Assembly (NCBI GenBank): GCA_949316235.1
Contig: OX438747.1
Span: 26,602,618-26,666,617, forward strand
Source: Oegoconia quadripuncta
Lineage: Eukaryota > Arthropoda > Insecta > Lepidoptera > Autostichidae
DNA: 64,000 nt
Direction: 5' to 3'
Shown here: positions 32,492 through 43,663 of the stretch, piece after piece
Numbering within the stretch: position 1 is the stretch's first letter
How the letters are laid out: each line of letters begins with the position of its first letter
Program-made: the position numbers and the translations under genes
Notes under the pieces: generated by a model
What the model was told of the DNA's origin: nothing
The model's input: only the letters and a program-made list of their open reading frames with translations
Databases searched by the model: none

Positions 32492-32508
32492 GCTCGACAT
32501 GACACCAC
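32077..32508 (+). pseudogene. THAP-domain start of a P-type transposase (two exons)
   Basis: Exon 1 (32077-32147) reads M-V-K-K-C-C-V-Y-T-C-P-S, then G-G-C-N-I-S-F-H, and ends at a GTAAGC donor. After an AG at 32271, exon 2 begins F-P-K-N-E-E-M-R-N-K-W, the classic THAP core. The first cysteines of the C2CH zinc site are present, but the distal C-x2-H and all catalytic regions are missing. Exon 2 runs out through the right terminal repeat. THAP domains of P transposases bind element ends; this remnant could encode only a fragment. Confidence 0.75.
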
Positions 32509-32559
32509 CCACCGGTAAGATGGCGGCTGCTGCCACAGAACACTAATACCGGTTAGTTC

Positions 32560-33348
32560 GTCAACCGCAGTTCAGAGGTCGCAGTCTGCTATGAAAATTG
32601 ATGACATTTGAAGTGGCCCCGGTTTCGACTTCACTTTACTACCGCGTTCACGTTTACGTGACGATTTGTATGAAGAAATGTGCAGCGCCTCTAGCGGATA
32701 GTTTGCAAAACGATTTTTTTTCATAGATACTTTTTGCGTAAACGCGAACGCGATGGTAAAGTTAAAAACGAGACAAAACTCGCACTTCGCACACTGGACG
32801 GCCAAATCCTATACTATGAGGAATAGCGAAAAGTACGCAAGGAGCCTTGGACTCGATTTTAATGAAATCTAAAACTGCATCATTTGAATTAAAAAAAAAA
32901 CACCTGTATTATTTCACCATTCGATATCGCTATTAGGGAACGAATTCTGGGAAGTAATGAAATACGGCAACCAAGGAAAGTTCTAATTTCAAATTGTTAT
33001 TATCTCTTCTCGGTTAAAAGTCACAGTAAAAGAAAAAATGTAAACATTTCAAATTGGAACATAAAGTGAATTGGCGCCCTTTAGTCCTCGTGCTTTTGGA
33101 TATTGACGTTAAAGGATAGCAATTATAAAAATCTGTTCTGAATTATGTCTAGCTAAGCTAATTTTTTACCGTATTTTCCCTGGGCTAATTAACTGGTGAC
33201 GCCCGTGACGCCACTCTTGATAACGAACGACTCTCCCCAAGGAACCATAATCGAAATCGATCAAAAATAATTTGATGACAATCAGTCTTAAAGGCATACT
33301 TTTGTTTCGAACTAGATTTCATGTGATATTTCGTGGGCGATAGTTACG
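32560..33348. other. Stretch between P-type element and BED-like fragment
   Basis: No gene or element end recognised. Confidence 0.4.
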
Positions 33349-33486
33349 ATGAAGCGAAAATATGAAGGAAAGTATAAAGCCGAGTGGGAGCAAGGTTCTT
33401 TACTTTCATTGTGGATCTCCAAAGTAAAGGATGATCCAGACATGGTCTTTTGTAAAACCTGTAACAACAAATTGGCATCCCGACTT
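33349..33486 (+). pseudogene. BED-type zinc-finger protein N-terminal fragment
   Basis: The frame begins M-K-R-K-Y-E-G-K-Y-K-A-E-W-E, then S-K-V-K-D-D-P-D-M-V-F-C-K-T-C-N-N-K-L. It resembles the start of BED-type or hAT-related insect proteins, in which the C-x2-C pair opens a zinc finger. The expected H-x-H half is absent; the frame changes to hydrophobic, AT-rich sequence after A-S-R. Recognition is by eye and moderate only. Confidence 0.4.
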
Positions 33487-33755
33487 ATATGTATTTTTAC
33501 TTTTCTTGGCTTTATTATAATAAATAAAGTTGGCAGTATTTTGGCATTTTATATTACATACTATGGCAGGATTTGGTAGGTTTTTAACATGGTTTTTAAC
33601 CAAAGTAAGGCAGGATCTGTAGTTAAAAGATGGTCACACTGCTTGAGAGTCTGTGATCCTGACGGCTAATGGCTCTGTTGCCAAAGCCGCTAAGTAAATT
33701 TAAAAAAAACTGTGATCCCTAATGAGAGTGCTTGCCAGCCATTATCTGAGTAATC

Positions 33756-34157
33756 TGTGGCTTTTTGGCGGGAACTCGGCGAGTAAAGTAGCATTTTTCT
33801 TTATAATTCTTATAATTTGTGCATTCTGACTTTTGAAGCTTAATAATGGCAGAATATTGTGCAGCAAACGTTAGTGATGGTGTACAAGTGAAGGGAAGTG
33901 TAAATTAAAGTGCGTAACGGAGCTTTCGGGTTCCCACAAGAAGCCGCCAAAATCTTTTGTAAAGCATTCTGCCACTTTACTGAAGAATGACTTGACCGTG
34001 ACTAGACTCTGTATACGCCAAGTATACGACGAATGACTTGTTTTGACTGAGACTGACTTACAAAATGAAGAAATAAGATAAATAAGACATGGATGTTATG
34101 GGCTAGATCCCTTTGCCTTCTCCTATAGGAGAAAATAAAACTAAAAAAAAAAAAAAA
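33756..34157 (+). mobile_element. Poly-A retrocopy upstream of gene B, TSD TGAGTAATC
   Basis: Flanked by TGAGTAATC at 33747-33755 and 34158-34166; gene A has the same word once in its upstream region (about 7264). The 402-bp insert ends with AAAATAAAACT and an A-run, so it was made from a polyadenylated RNA. It contains ATGGCAGAATATTGTGCAGC and a short frame of 20 codons. Two further copies lie upstream of gene C (about 45165 and 45546). It could be a SINE-like family or a processed pseudogene family. Confidence 0.78.
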
Positions 34158-34246
34158 TGAGTAATCGCTGCCGGCCTGCCCCACGTAGGTACCTACCTAT
34201 ATACATTTTCTCTTCACAAAATACAAGCCTGTTCCTGTTCAGCAAT

Positions 34247-34354
34247 ATGGAGACGGTCATATATAATACTGATCGTACAAGCGCAGTCATACTAATAAAA
34301 TCTGAAGACTTCGATACGTCAGAATGTTTGGATGCTGAAGACAATGGTATGGAT
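34247..34354 (+). CDS. Zinc-finger gene B, exon 1
   Basis: 36 codons from ATG to a phase-0 donor GTAAGT at 34355. It starts METVIYNTDR and has the motif L-I-K-S-E-D. One residue differs from gene A exon 1. The upstream 60 bp (GTACCTACCTA and CAAGCCTGTTCCTGTTCAGCA) are also shared with gene A, so promoter-proximal sequence was duplicated too. Joined to 41245-41335 and 43664-44142, the frame is 225 codons. Confidence 0.8.
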
Positions 34355-34797
34355 GTAAGTCATACGTACCTATTATTTTCAATACTCTATGGGCGGGTTT
34401 ACACCAAACGAGCAGCCTCGCGCTTTGCTTTTGTTTTGCTACACAAAACTATATAAAAAGAAAAGAACAAATAAAAAAAAAAAGAATTTGGGTGAAGTCA
34501 ATTAAAAAAGAAAGATTTGGTAAGGGAATCGACTTTACCAAGAATTGTGGGATGATTTTTCACGTCCACCAGTATTCACTTTACGTCTTATGTCTAGCCA
34601 GGAATCCTCTCTAACCCCCCTGTTAATACAACCGCCTATTAGCATTAACCCTGCTGTGGTGACGCGAAATTATTTTAAGTAGGTACATAACCTGACATTT
34701 TAACTAAAAAATTAATGTAACTACGTAGGTATAATGTGCATGTGTAAATATAATCGTTAATTAAATGTTTAAATATAATTAAATTTTGCATGCCAAT

Positions 34798-34933
34798 GGT
34801 GTCGACCGACACGACACGAACTAACCTAAAATCAGAATTAGACTGGTGCTGTCACGTTATATTGTTCTAGAGAGAAAAAGACAGACCTACTAAACTAACT
34901 TTAGTTTAGTTTGTGTACAACCGAATTGACACC
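34798..34933. repeat. Small MITE in gene B intron 1, inverted relative to gene A
   Basis: 136 bp with ends GGTGTCG and CGAATTGACACC. Its flanks match gene A exactly (TTTTGCATGCCAAT before, AGTGTCTGCTAAAATG after), but the interior (AGAGAGAAAAAGACAGACCT) is the reverse complement of the gene A copy at 7893-8020. Confidence 0.8.
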
Positions 34934-34949
34934 AGTGTCTGCTAAAATG

Positions 34950-36220
34950 TGTGAAACTTTATATTTGTGAATGAGATCTGTGTACCACATTTAGAGCAAA
35001 ATAAATGTACCTATTTGTATTTTGTATAAGGGTGGTAATCCATTTATCAAAGATGTTTGTCCAATGTAGATTTGATCAAAGAAATAGAACAATGTCATCA
35101 AATATAGCAACAACGATTTTGATCAAAGATTAATAACATTTTAAGATTTCGTAGACAATTGCAATTTTCTCTTCGCCTTTGAATCTATGGCTTCACCCAA
35201 ATTTTTTTTGGTCTGCTTTTTTCTTTTTTCATAATAATCTAATGATAATAACAGCACATAAAGTCGCACCACGTTTCTCTCATTTTCTCAGACTATGCAA
35301 AATCTTAGACAAAGATATGGGACAAGTGGAATGGGCATCCTCAAAGAAATTTCATCAAATATTGATCACAGAAATTGGACAAAGATTTTGGATAAGTGAA
35401 ATACCACCCTAATTGGTGACGCCAGTCTTAGAGGTAAGAAAGTTTCGAGGTAAGATTTTTCTACTGTTAACGTAAGTTTAATTTGAAAATTGCACAATTG
35501 TTTTTTAATAAAGGTTTTAGTCATAAATGACAGTACGGTTATTAATAATTATGTAAATTTCTTTGGAAACTAAGGCCTTTATTTCAGAATGTTGCTCGAG
35601 CATAGATCTACGTAATTGATTGGGGCATAGTTGATTACACAAGATGAACTGCTTATCGGGGATGCCTAATTGAGCAACTACTCGAAGTCACAGATTGAAT
35701 AGATAGAATTTTATTCAAACTTTTCTAAAAACCTGGTTTCACAGACTTATGTGTCACCACTAGGGTTAACTGCATCCGTAACTCAATGGAAACAAAAAGA
35801 TGCTGTTTATTCACAATGTTTGTCAAAGAAATCCATGAGTTGGAAATGTTGTTTGCTATTAGATTGCCTGGTTCCAACTAGTGATGCTACGAATATTGAC
35901 AATTGCATTGTGAATGGTTTGCATCCATTTAAACATTCGCATCAATCAATGTGAAATATTTGACATTCGTAACATCCCCAGTTCCAGCTGTTTGAGATAA
36001 GGTAGCCAGTTCCCTAAATAAAAGGTTAATATCAAGTGTGATTAGCATCGAGTTCTAATCCATTGTGCATAAAAACTGTATGTGATTCCAGGTGACGACA
36101 AAGAGTAGGTTCTAATTACGGCTATTGCCTTACTCAAAGCTTTTTGGTCATCTTAGGCCCGTATTAATAAATCGTTCTTGAGATTGTGTCTCAGTCTCAA
36201 TATTGTTTTTTTCTTTGATA
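34950..36220. other. Gene B intron 1, collinear with gene A intron 1
   Basis: Matches 8036-8666 and 10330-10940 of gene A, without the mariner-bearing insertion. No gene. Confidence 0.6.
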
Positions 36221-36284
36221 CTGTTTTAATTTTATTTATTTACATAGAATCAACAGCATTATTACAAATTCTTATACAGAAAAC

Positions 36285-36548
36285 TGTAGGTTATGGAGGG
36301 GCTTTTGAATAAAAACAGAGTTATTAAAGTTCGACGAGAATTAAAATATATTTGAATATATATTTATAAGGAGAGGTGCACTACAGTACTGAACCGCACA
36401 CGTAAAACGCATGTAACGAAGTAACGGGGCTGACCTAACAAAAGTAGATCCTTCCGCTGTGCATTGATTCCATGAATGAGAACAAGAGACCCTTGTTCTA
36501 AATGATTATGAAACTGTACATAGATTTATATTTTGTTATATTCCAACA
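36285..36548. mobile_element. Solo LTR, 264 bp, TSD AAAAC
   Basis: Begins TGTAGGTTATGG and ends TTCCAACA, the TG...CA form of an LTR. AAAAC flanks both sides (36280-36284 and 36549-36553). Gene A has the empty site GAAAACTAATACC at 11026-11038, and the inverted LINE tail near 40901 also lacks the insert. Nothing internal to a retrotransposon is present, so two LTRs recombined to leave one. Confidence 0.85.
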
Positions 36549-37456
36549 AAAACTAATACCAAACTTATGCCAATTAAAGATTTCTATTATGTTACGACAA
36601 TGGTTACCGTTAAAATTCAATGGGTAATGTTTTAATTAAATTACAATAAAATTGGTACTATTACATTATTAATTAATAATATTATTATATGAATATCAAT
36701 AAAAACAAATCAGTATGCAACGGATTCTCAAGCATCATCTTAATATCATCAGGAACTACTCATTTATCGGGATTAAAAGTATCCTATCTTTAATCAAGGC
36801 TGTATTTTACCTATATACCAAATTTCAGCCAAATCGTTCATCCGTTTCGCCATGATTGAGCGACAAACAAACTAACATCCAAACTTTCGCATTTATAATA
36901 TTAGTTAGATGCATCCCTGTCTTTTCATTTTGACGATATAGCCCACTAGGCATGTAAGCCGGCCTTTAGATGCATAACCTGTTGGCTAGTTCCGGCGGCC
37001 CTCGGGTGGCCGCGGAGCGGCGGCGCGGGCCCATCATTCTCCACCTCGCGCCGTTCGCGCTCGCATACCTCTGTCGATCGTTCTTGACCCATGTCCGTCC
37101 ATTGATTTACTCCATCATGCAATACCCACCGCCATCCCATCACACACTAACTATCACACACACCAACTCTTACACACATAGACACTCACAACACACATAT
37201 TTTGTACATATTTATAGATCTATAATTTTGACATTTTCATTCGGCTTATTTAACTTCCATAGACATATTTTATTCATATTTAGACATATTAACCTAACGA
37301 CTCATATATCACTGAGGATTTGATTTGTTTTCATTGACATTTATATAATAACTAGCAGCTGCCCGCGACTTCGTCCGCGTAGACTACAAGAATCAACACC
37401 TTATTACTTTCCCACGGGAATACATTCAGCAGAAAAATTACCATGTAGAGTTTATC

Positions 37457-39060
37457 TCAAACAGGAAAAGACCCTGGGCAGATAACAGTTATATGTGGAA
37501 CCATGTTGGTGTTTTGCCAGGTAAATGAATTAAGACAGGGATCCATTAAAAGACCTTTAAGTACTTCCTTATAAACAACATTCTTTGCCATGTTTGAAGG
37601 TGGTAGCAATAGAACCAAACTTTGAGGGGAACTTACACGGGAGCATGCCACATAGAACTGACCGTGAGAGAAACAGTCCTGTCGTAGGTCTACTCCGGCG
37701 AATTTGAGAGTTTGCCCCTGCGACTTATTTATTGTCATGGCAAAACAGACCTTTAGTGGAAACTGAAGCCTTTTGAATTCAAAGGGAAGATCATTTGGTA
37801 TTAATGGAATACGCGGTACAAACACTGTTTCTCCCTGAGCAGGTCCTGTTAAAATAGTGGCCTCTGCTACGTTCCGGTGCAAAGCCTTGACTTGCAACCT
37901 AGTACCGTTACAAAGTTTGGGTGGCTTTAAATTTTTCAATAACATAACAGGTGCACCCACACGTAGTAAAAGTCTGTGATATGGCATACCCGGTGGGTTC
38001 AAAGTGTTCAAAAATTCTACGGGATAATTAACGGCATCGTCGGTGTTTACCACGGTATCTATTGAGCTATGAATCATCTGTTGTCCTTCAAAAGAGTTCA
38101 ATAATATGTCATTGATGACCGCTGCTTGGTCGTTCTTTGGGGTCAGTATAGCTCTTTCGCATAACCACTCTATTGATTTTTCCTTAATGAGAGCAATGTC
38201 TGGATAAATTTTTGAAATCAGCATTTCAACTGTTGTTACTGTAGTACACAGATCGGCAGGGACAGATATCATGCCAGCTTTTTCGGGGTAATCACCGTTA
38301 CCCAGTTTTAGCAAAAGGTCTGAAAATTGGCCGGTGGAAACATTACCTCCAAGGTGGACTCTCATATTTTTTGTTAATTTTAATATTTTGACCGAGGACC
38401 ACAATGATGATCTTTTAAGACACGCTTTTATCTCATCGGCACGTGTTCCCCTTGGAACTACTGGTAGAGTTTGACGAAAGTCTCCCGCCAGCAATACAGT
38501 CAAACCACCCATCAATCTTTTATTGCTCCCTATGTCTTGCAGCGTCCTCCTATTCAAAGCTTCTATACCTTTTTTATGACCCATAGTACTTTCATCTTTT
38601 TTAACAGACAATAATTTTAGTTTTTCTTAATACTTCTGCAAATTTGCTCTGTTTTGAAATATTACATAATGGAGTTTCTACATTTGTTAAGTTAAGTGGC
38701 AACTTTAGGGCAGAGTGCGCGATGCGACCGCCTTGCAAAAGTGTTGCGGCAATTCCTGAAGAAGCCACATCTAATGAAATATCACGTGTGACTCTTATTT
38801 TTCCCAAAATCAAATTTAATAGGTACGTTTTGCCGGTTCCTCCTGAAGCATCTAAAAAGAAAATTCGGCCCTCACTTGCATTTGCACTGGTTATTATTTG
38901 TTCGTATACTGACTATTGTTCATGTTAATGAATCATAGTTATTCTTGACTAAACCCGCTAAAGCTACCACATCATAGCTAGATTCTTTAACCAATTCCCT
39001 ATTTTCCAATGCTAGAGATCTGCTTGGTTGTGGTAAGCCGTACTCTTTTAGGAAAAGCCC
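37457..39060 (-). pseudogene. Helitron PIF1-like helicase (broken, no Rep)
   Basis: Read from high to low coordinates: E-Y-G-L-P-Q-P-S-R-S (about 39040), a frame break near 38930, then the Walker A motif G-G-T-G-K-T in F-L-D-A-S-G-G-T-G-K-T (about 38835) and S-S-G-I-A-A-T-L-L-Q-G-G-R. A 7-nt net insertion at about 38610 replaces the Trp of the expected V-W-D-E Walker B, after which D-E-S-T-M-G-H-K-K resumes. An open stretch of about 380 codons follows with L-L-A-G-D-F-R-Q-T-L-P-V-V, N-K-S-Q-G-Q-T and the final V-A-C-S-R-V. Helitron helicases unwind DNA during rolling-circle transposition. The Rep nuclease is absent. Confidence 0.85.
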
Positions 39061-39132
39061 GCCTAACCCGCCTCACCGCCCGCGGCCGGTGCAGCAGTGA
39101 TGCTGCGTGCGCGGCGGGAAGCGGCGGGAAGC

Positions 39133-39312
39133 GCTCGCCTAGGTTCCGATTGACGACGATCGATATGATATCGTATATATTCCAAAAAACCTAAATAACG
39201 ACACCAATGTCGATTTTGTTTAGCTCGCCTAGGTTCCGATTGACGACGATCGATATGATATCGTATGTATTCCAAAAAACCTAAATAACGACACCAATGT
39301 CGATTTTGTTTA
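39133..39312. repeat. 90-bp tandem repeat, two copies
   Basis: Units at 39133-39222 and 39223-39312 are almost identical, starting GCTCGCCTAGGTTCCGATTG and including GATCGATATGATATCG. Confidence 0.9.
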
Positions 39313-39335
39313 ACATTTACCCTATCTCATCCCCT

Positions 39336-39960
39336 TTGACTTCGACTTGGACTACGACTTCGACTTCGACTACGACAACGACTTCGACCTCGACTTCGAC
39401 TTCGACCTCGACCTCGGCCTCGATCTCGACCTGGACTTCGACTTCGACCTAGACTTCGACTTGGACTTCGAGTACGACTTCGCCTTTTGCTTCGAGTCGA
39501 AAATACTCGAAATGTCCAAGATATACTGTTATTTCATACAAACTTCGCACCCCTGTTTCACCCCTTTGACTATGACTATGACTTTGACTATGACTTTGAC
39601 TATGACTTCGACTATAACATTGACTACGAATTTGACTTTGACTTTGACTTTGACTTTGACTATGACTTTGACTATGACTTTGACATTGACATTGACATTG
39701 ACATTGACATTGACATTGACTATGACTTTGACTATGACTTCGACTATGACTTTGCCTATGACTATGACTTTGACTATGAATTTTACTTTTCGACTTTGAG
39801 TCTTCCACTTTGAGTCTTCGACTTTGAGCCTTCGATTTTGAGCCTTCGACTTTGAGCCTTCGAATTTGAGCCTTCGTCTTTGAATTTCGAATTTGAATCT
39901 TCGACATTGACTCTTCGACTTTGTTCGACTTCGACTTCGACACCAATTTGAATTTGTGAT
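39336..39960. repeat. GACTTC/GACTTT-type minisatellite
   Basis: Hexamer arrays in three blocks: GACTTCGACTTC (39336-39480), GACTTTGACTAT and GACATT (39563-39790), then CTTCGACTTTGAG (39790-39925). Open frames here are low-complexity (repeats of Asp-Phe or Thr-Leu) and not genes. Confidence 0.9.
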
Positions 39961-39964
39961 TTCA

Positions 39965-40650
39965 ACCCCTACCACTATCGCAACCCGTAAGGGGTTAGCT
40001 TCAAAATAAATGTCATTTTCGCAATCAACGTCCCAAAAAACCTAAACAACGACACCAATATATACTTTTTTGGTATCATCCCCCACCCCTATCTCACCCC
40101 TAGAGGGTTGGCTTAAAATAAATGTCATTTTCATAATCAACACCCCAAAAAACCTAAATAACGACACCAATATCGATTTTATGGTTTCAACCCCTATTTC
40201 ACACCCCAGGGGGCTGTTTTTCGTAAAATCTCAACTCACCCTTATCTCATTCTCTAACCCCAAGGGGTTAGCTTCAAAACAAATGGCATTTTCGTAATCA
40301 ACGTCCCAAAAAACCTAAATAATGACACCAATATTGACTTTTTTTGGTATCAACCCCCACCCCTATCTCAACCCTAGAGGGTTAACTTAAAATAAATGTC
40401 ATTTTCATAATGATCATCCCATAAAACCTAAATAACGACACCAATATCGATTTTATGGTTTTAACCCCCATTTCACAACCCAGGGGGTTGTTTTTCGAAA
40501 AATCTCAAAACACGTATTAGCTTATTTGTTCCTAGGAGTACTCTTGCGAAGTTTCGAGTCGAAAATAGTCGAAATGTCCAAGTTATACTGTTTCTTCATA
40601 CAAACTTCCCACCCCTGTTTCACCCCCTTAAAGGGTGAATTTTGAAAAAT
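39965..40650. repeat. Higher-order repeat with about 273-bp period
   Basis: CCCAAAAAACCTAAA begins units at 40032 and 40305, with related half-units between them. Shared words are CGACACCAATAT, CCTATCTCA and AAATAAATGTCATTTTC. Confidence 0.75.
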
Positions 40651-41244
40651 CCTTTCTTAGTGCTCCCCTAGACCTCGTAAGGAACCTACGTGCCAAATTT
40701 GGAAACTCTAGACCCAGCGGTTTGGCCTGTGCGTTGATATGTCAGTCAGTCAGTCAGTTTCTTCCTTTATATATTTAGATATTATTATTAATAATGTATT
40801 AGTACGAATTTTATTGTAATTTAATTAAGACATACCCATTCAATGTTAAAGTAACCTTTGTCAGTAACATAGTAAGAATCTTTAATTGGCATAAGTTTGG
40901 TATTAGTTTTCTGAATAAGAATTTGTAATAATGCTGTTGATTCTATGTAAATAAATAAAATAAAATAAAAAGCGGTGCGAAGGTGTATTAGTGACGTTAT
41001 AAGTAAATCTTTTAATTTCAGACAACGTAAATGTTTGGTAAAATATTTCAAAAGTTAGAGTAAGTCTCATAAGTACAATTTTTTATAGCTACAACTGTTC
41101 CAGTACCAGTCTTACGTACCTCATCACAATTTAGCTATATGTATAACAGCAAGGCCTACATTATAGGTCAGAGAATAAACTTACTTTACTAATTAAGTAA
41201 AGAAAAGAGTGACTGTGGAATATACAAAAATATTTTCATTGCAG

Positions 41245-41335
41245 GCTTTGCTGAGCCTTTACGCTGATCATATGAAACAAGAAGAAATGATTATCGGGCC
41301 TGTAGTGTTGCAGCGAACCATTGCACCAAATGCAG
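41245..41335 (+). CDS. Zinc-finger gene B, exon 2
   Basis: 91 nt between TTTTCATTGCAG and the donor GTGTGT. It encodes A-L-L-S-L-Y-A-D-H-M-K-Q-E-E-M and ends A-P-N-A plus one nucleotide (phase 1). Two codons longer than gene A exon 2. The lysine motif has changed to M-K-Q-E. Confidence 0.78.
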
Positions 41336-41440
41336 GTGTGTCCATGTGATATTGATAAGTAATCTTTATACACATTAAATCACTACGAGCTCTTTTAGAC
41401 TATACTCTTTTAGCTCTTATATCCACAAAAGATTTTCCTA

Positions 41441-42249
41441 TTATTCATTTATTTCTTTAAATAAATAAATAAAAGGCATTTATTCACCACAACGTTAATT
41501 TAACAAGTAATTAATTGATTATAAATTAGGTCAAACTGTGATGAAAAGGTAGGGACTCAGCAGATTTGCTGATTTTCAGTCCCCCCCAAGTAGAGTAGTT
41601 GCTGCCACCAAGGAATTAATTATTATTACTCTATGAATAAATTTAAACATTCACTAAATGCAAACAAAAAGAAAAAACTATATCTAAAATAACTCAAAAA
41701 CAACTACAAGTGATAAACTATAAAAAACATAAAAAGACACGATACGAGAAGGTATCATATAGGTAGGTATTTATAAATTTCAATACTTATGTGTGATTGT
41801 GCGAGTGAATTTAATTGTTTTCAAATTATTATTACTAATTTAACAAATTTTAAATCATATCCGAATCATACTGGCAGAGAAACACCCGTCCAAGAAAATA
41901 TTTATGTAAAATGCACACGTTACATGACCAGGTGTGAAGTTTTTTGAAAGGATTGTGATACACAGGTACAATAATGATGGCAAGAATATAAAGAAAGCTG
42001 GATCACTGTGATCTACCAAATAGCATACAAAAAAAAACATAAATAAACAATTACAAGTCATAACATACATGGATTGTTAGTTTTGTTATGTAGGTATCAC
42101 ACAATTTACAACAAGTACAATTTGCCTGGAGATGCACTAAACTCAACTTTTTACCTATGATGGATCATCAAACGAAATAAATTAATTAATAATTTGCTTG
42201 GCATAATACAATCAATTTACATACAATAAAACGTTGAAGTAATAAAAAA
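41441..42249. mobile_element. 809-bp insertion in gene B intron 2, TSD TCCTA
   Basis: TCCTA at 41436-41440 and 42250-42254; gene A has GATTTTCCTAACATG uninterrupted at about 11772. The insert starts with a T-rich run and AAATAAATAAATAAAAGGCA, like a reverse LINE tail. No coding motif was recognised. Confidence 0.7.
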
Positions 42250-42841
42250 TCCTAACATGTTTTATTTAGAATGGGTTATTAGGCATCAGAATAAGGCATC
42301 GGTGGAAATTAATGTCTAACCAAATTTTATTTAATTTAATTTTTTTTATGTATTTTAGTAACTCTTAAGTGTCAATGGTGTCAAATAATTATTCTTTGAT
42401 TTATAAAACAATTTAGTTGTCGAACGCGAATAATTATCTTGATAGAAGAGATGTTTTTTAAAAGAATGTTGCAATTTTCCCAGTATCTATAAAGAAACAT
42501 AATTAACCAAAGCCTGTTAGGCAAATTTGGAGTCACAAAATAAAGTCAACTTAAATTATATAATAAGATTCCATACATTAAATCATTGATTAATAAACAC
42601 TTAAAAAACCTGTTCTGAAAGAAAACATATATGATTTTGACTATGGCAATACAGTTCATCAATTTAGGCGTCCGTAAACCATCCCTAAATTTAGCAATAG
42701 GTGTATTTCAGATTAAGTAATGTATTTAAAGTTAGTTTCAGGTTAGTTTAGCGACTGTACGCCGGAATCGACACCATTATTAAATGATTTTGTAGTTCAT
42801 AATATAGAAAAGGCCTCAAAAACCAAAAGAAGCGGTGACTA

Positions 42842-43117
42842 AGGCTCGTATTAATAAACCAATCTCAATACAAATCTTTGGGCTGTATCACCCGAGATGC
42901 GTCTTAAAAAGTTGGCGCTATCTCAAACGGCTAATTTATAAACCAATCTTGACGTCTACTCAGCTGAGATCACTTCTCAAGTATTCGCCTCAGCTGCGAT
43001 TGAATAATGGTCTTGAGTTTCGTTTATTAATACGTGAAACTTGGCGCACCTCTCAAGTGAGTACTGCTTGAGTATCCACGTGCGGTTCAGGTCTCAAGTT
43101 AGGTTTATTAATCACCA
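42842..43117 (-). repeat. MITE, inverted copy upstream of gene B exon 3
   Basis: Begins GCTCGTATTAATAAACC and reads as the reverse complement of the family copy at 43215-43553. Confidence 0.7.
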
Positions 43118-43214
43118 CATTTCAACTGATTTGAAGCAACACGCCCTACGCTGAGGATCTCACAAAACGTAACCAACTTGTAGTTAAATCTATCGGACTG
43201 CGAACATCTTTTAG

Positions 43215-43553
43215 GGCCCGTATTAATAAACCATTCTCAAGATTTAGAACAGTCTTGTGATCGGTCTCAAGTAAACGAGGTGATTAATAAACCTAACTTG
43301 AGACCTGAAAAGCATGTGCTTACTCAAGCAGTACTCGCTTGGGAGGTGCGCCGAGTTTCACGTGTTAATAAACGAAACTCAAGACCATCATTCATTCGCC
43401 GCTGAGGCGAATACTTGAGAAGTGATCACAGCTGAGTAGACCTCAAGATTGGTTTATAAATTAGCCGTTTGAGATAGCGTCAACTTCTTAAGACGCATCT
43501 CGGGTGATACAGCCTCAAGATTTGTATTGAGATTGGTTTATTAATATGGGCCT
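43215..43553 (+). repeat. MITE, direct copy upstream of gene B exon 3
   Basis: Begins GGCCCGTATTAATAAACC and ends GGTTTATTAATATGGGCC. Together with the inverted copy at 42842 it flanks about 100 bp that are inverted relative to gene A. Confidence 0.78.
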
Positions 43554-43663
43554 ACGATTATAGGAATTATTGTTGACATTGAGTCACGGAGGCGTTAGTG
43601 GACATCCTGTGGCTGACCGATATAATTGATGAATCAACTTATTGATTTATTATTCAATTTCAG

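Larger units (their letters stand above)
37352..40779 (-). mobile_element. Helitron, structurally complete ends
   Basis: On the minus strand the element begins TCTAAATATATAAAGG after a host A (40780) and ends CTAG before a host T (37351), exactly the A|TC...CTRR|T Helitron rule. Just inside the 3' end is the partly palindromic GCGGACGAAGTCGCGGGC. The host LINE tail is contiguous across the junction. The 3428 bp carry a decayed helicase and long simple-repeat arrays but no Rep nuclease. Confidence 0.85.
36956..40972 (+). mobile_element. LINE 3' tail split by a Helitron
   Basis: 36956-37351 joins 40780-40972 once the Helitron is removed. The right part ends GATTCTATGTAAATAAATAA followed by an A-rich tail and is the inverse of the LINE tail at about 36225-36745. 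The left part starts GC-rich (36970-37080). No coding motif is recognised. Confidence 0.55.

Noticed and set aside
36946..37323. Open frames in a GC-rich patch on both strands
   Set aside because: No domain; the patch is part of a LINE 3' region interrupted by the Helitron, and both strands are open only because of composition.
39347..39946. Several overlapping open frames of 100-165 codons
   Set aside because: They are translations of the GACTTC/GACTTT hexamer arrays on both strands and are low complexity.
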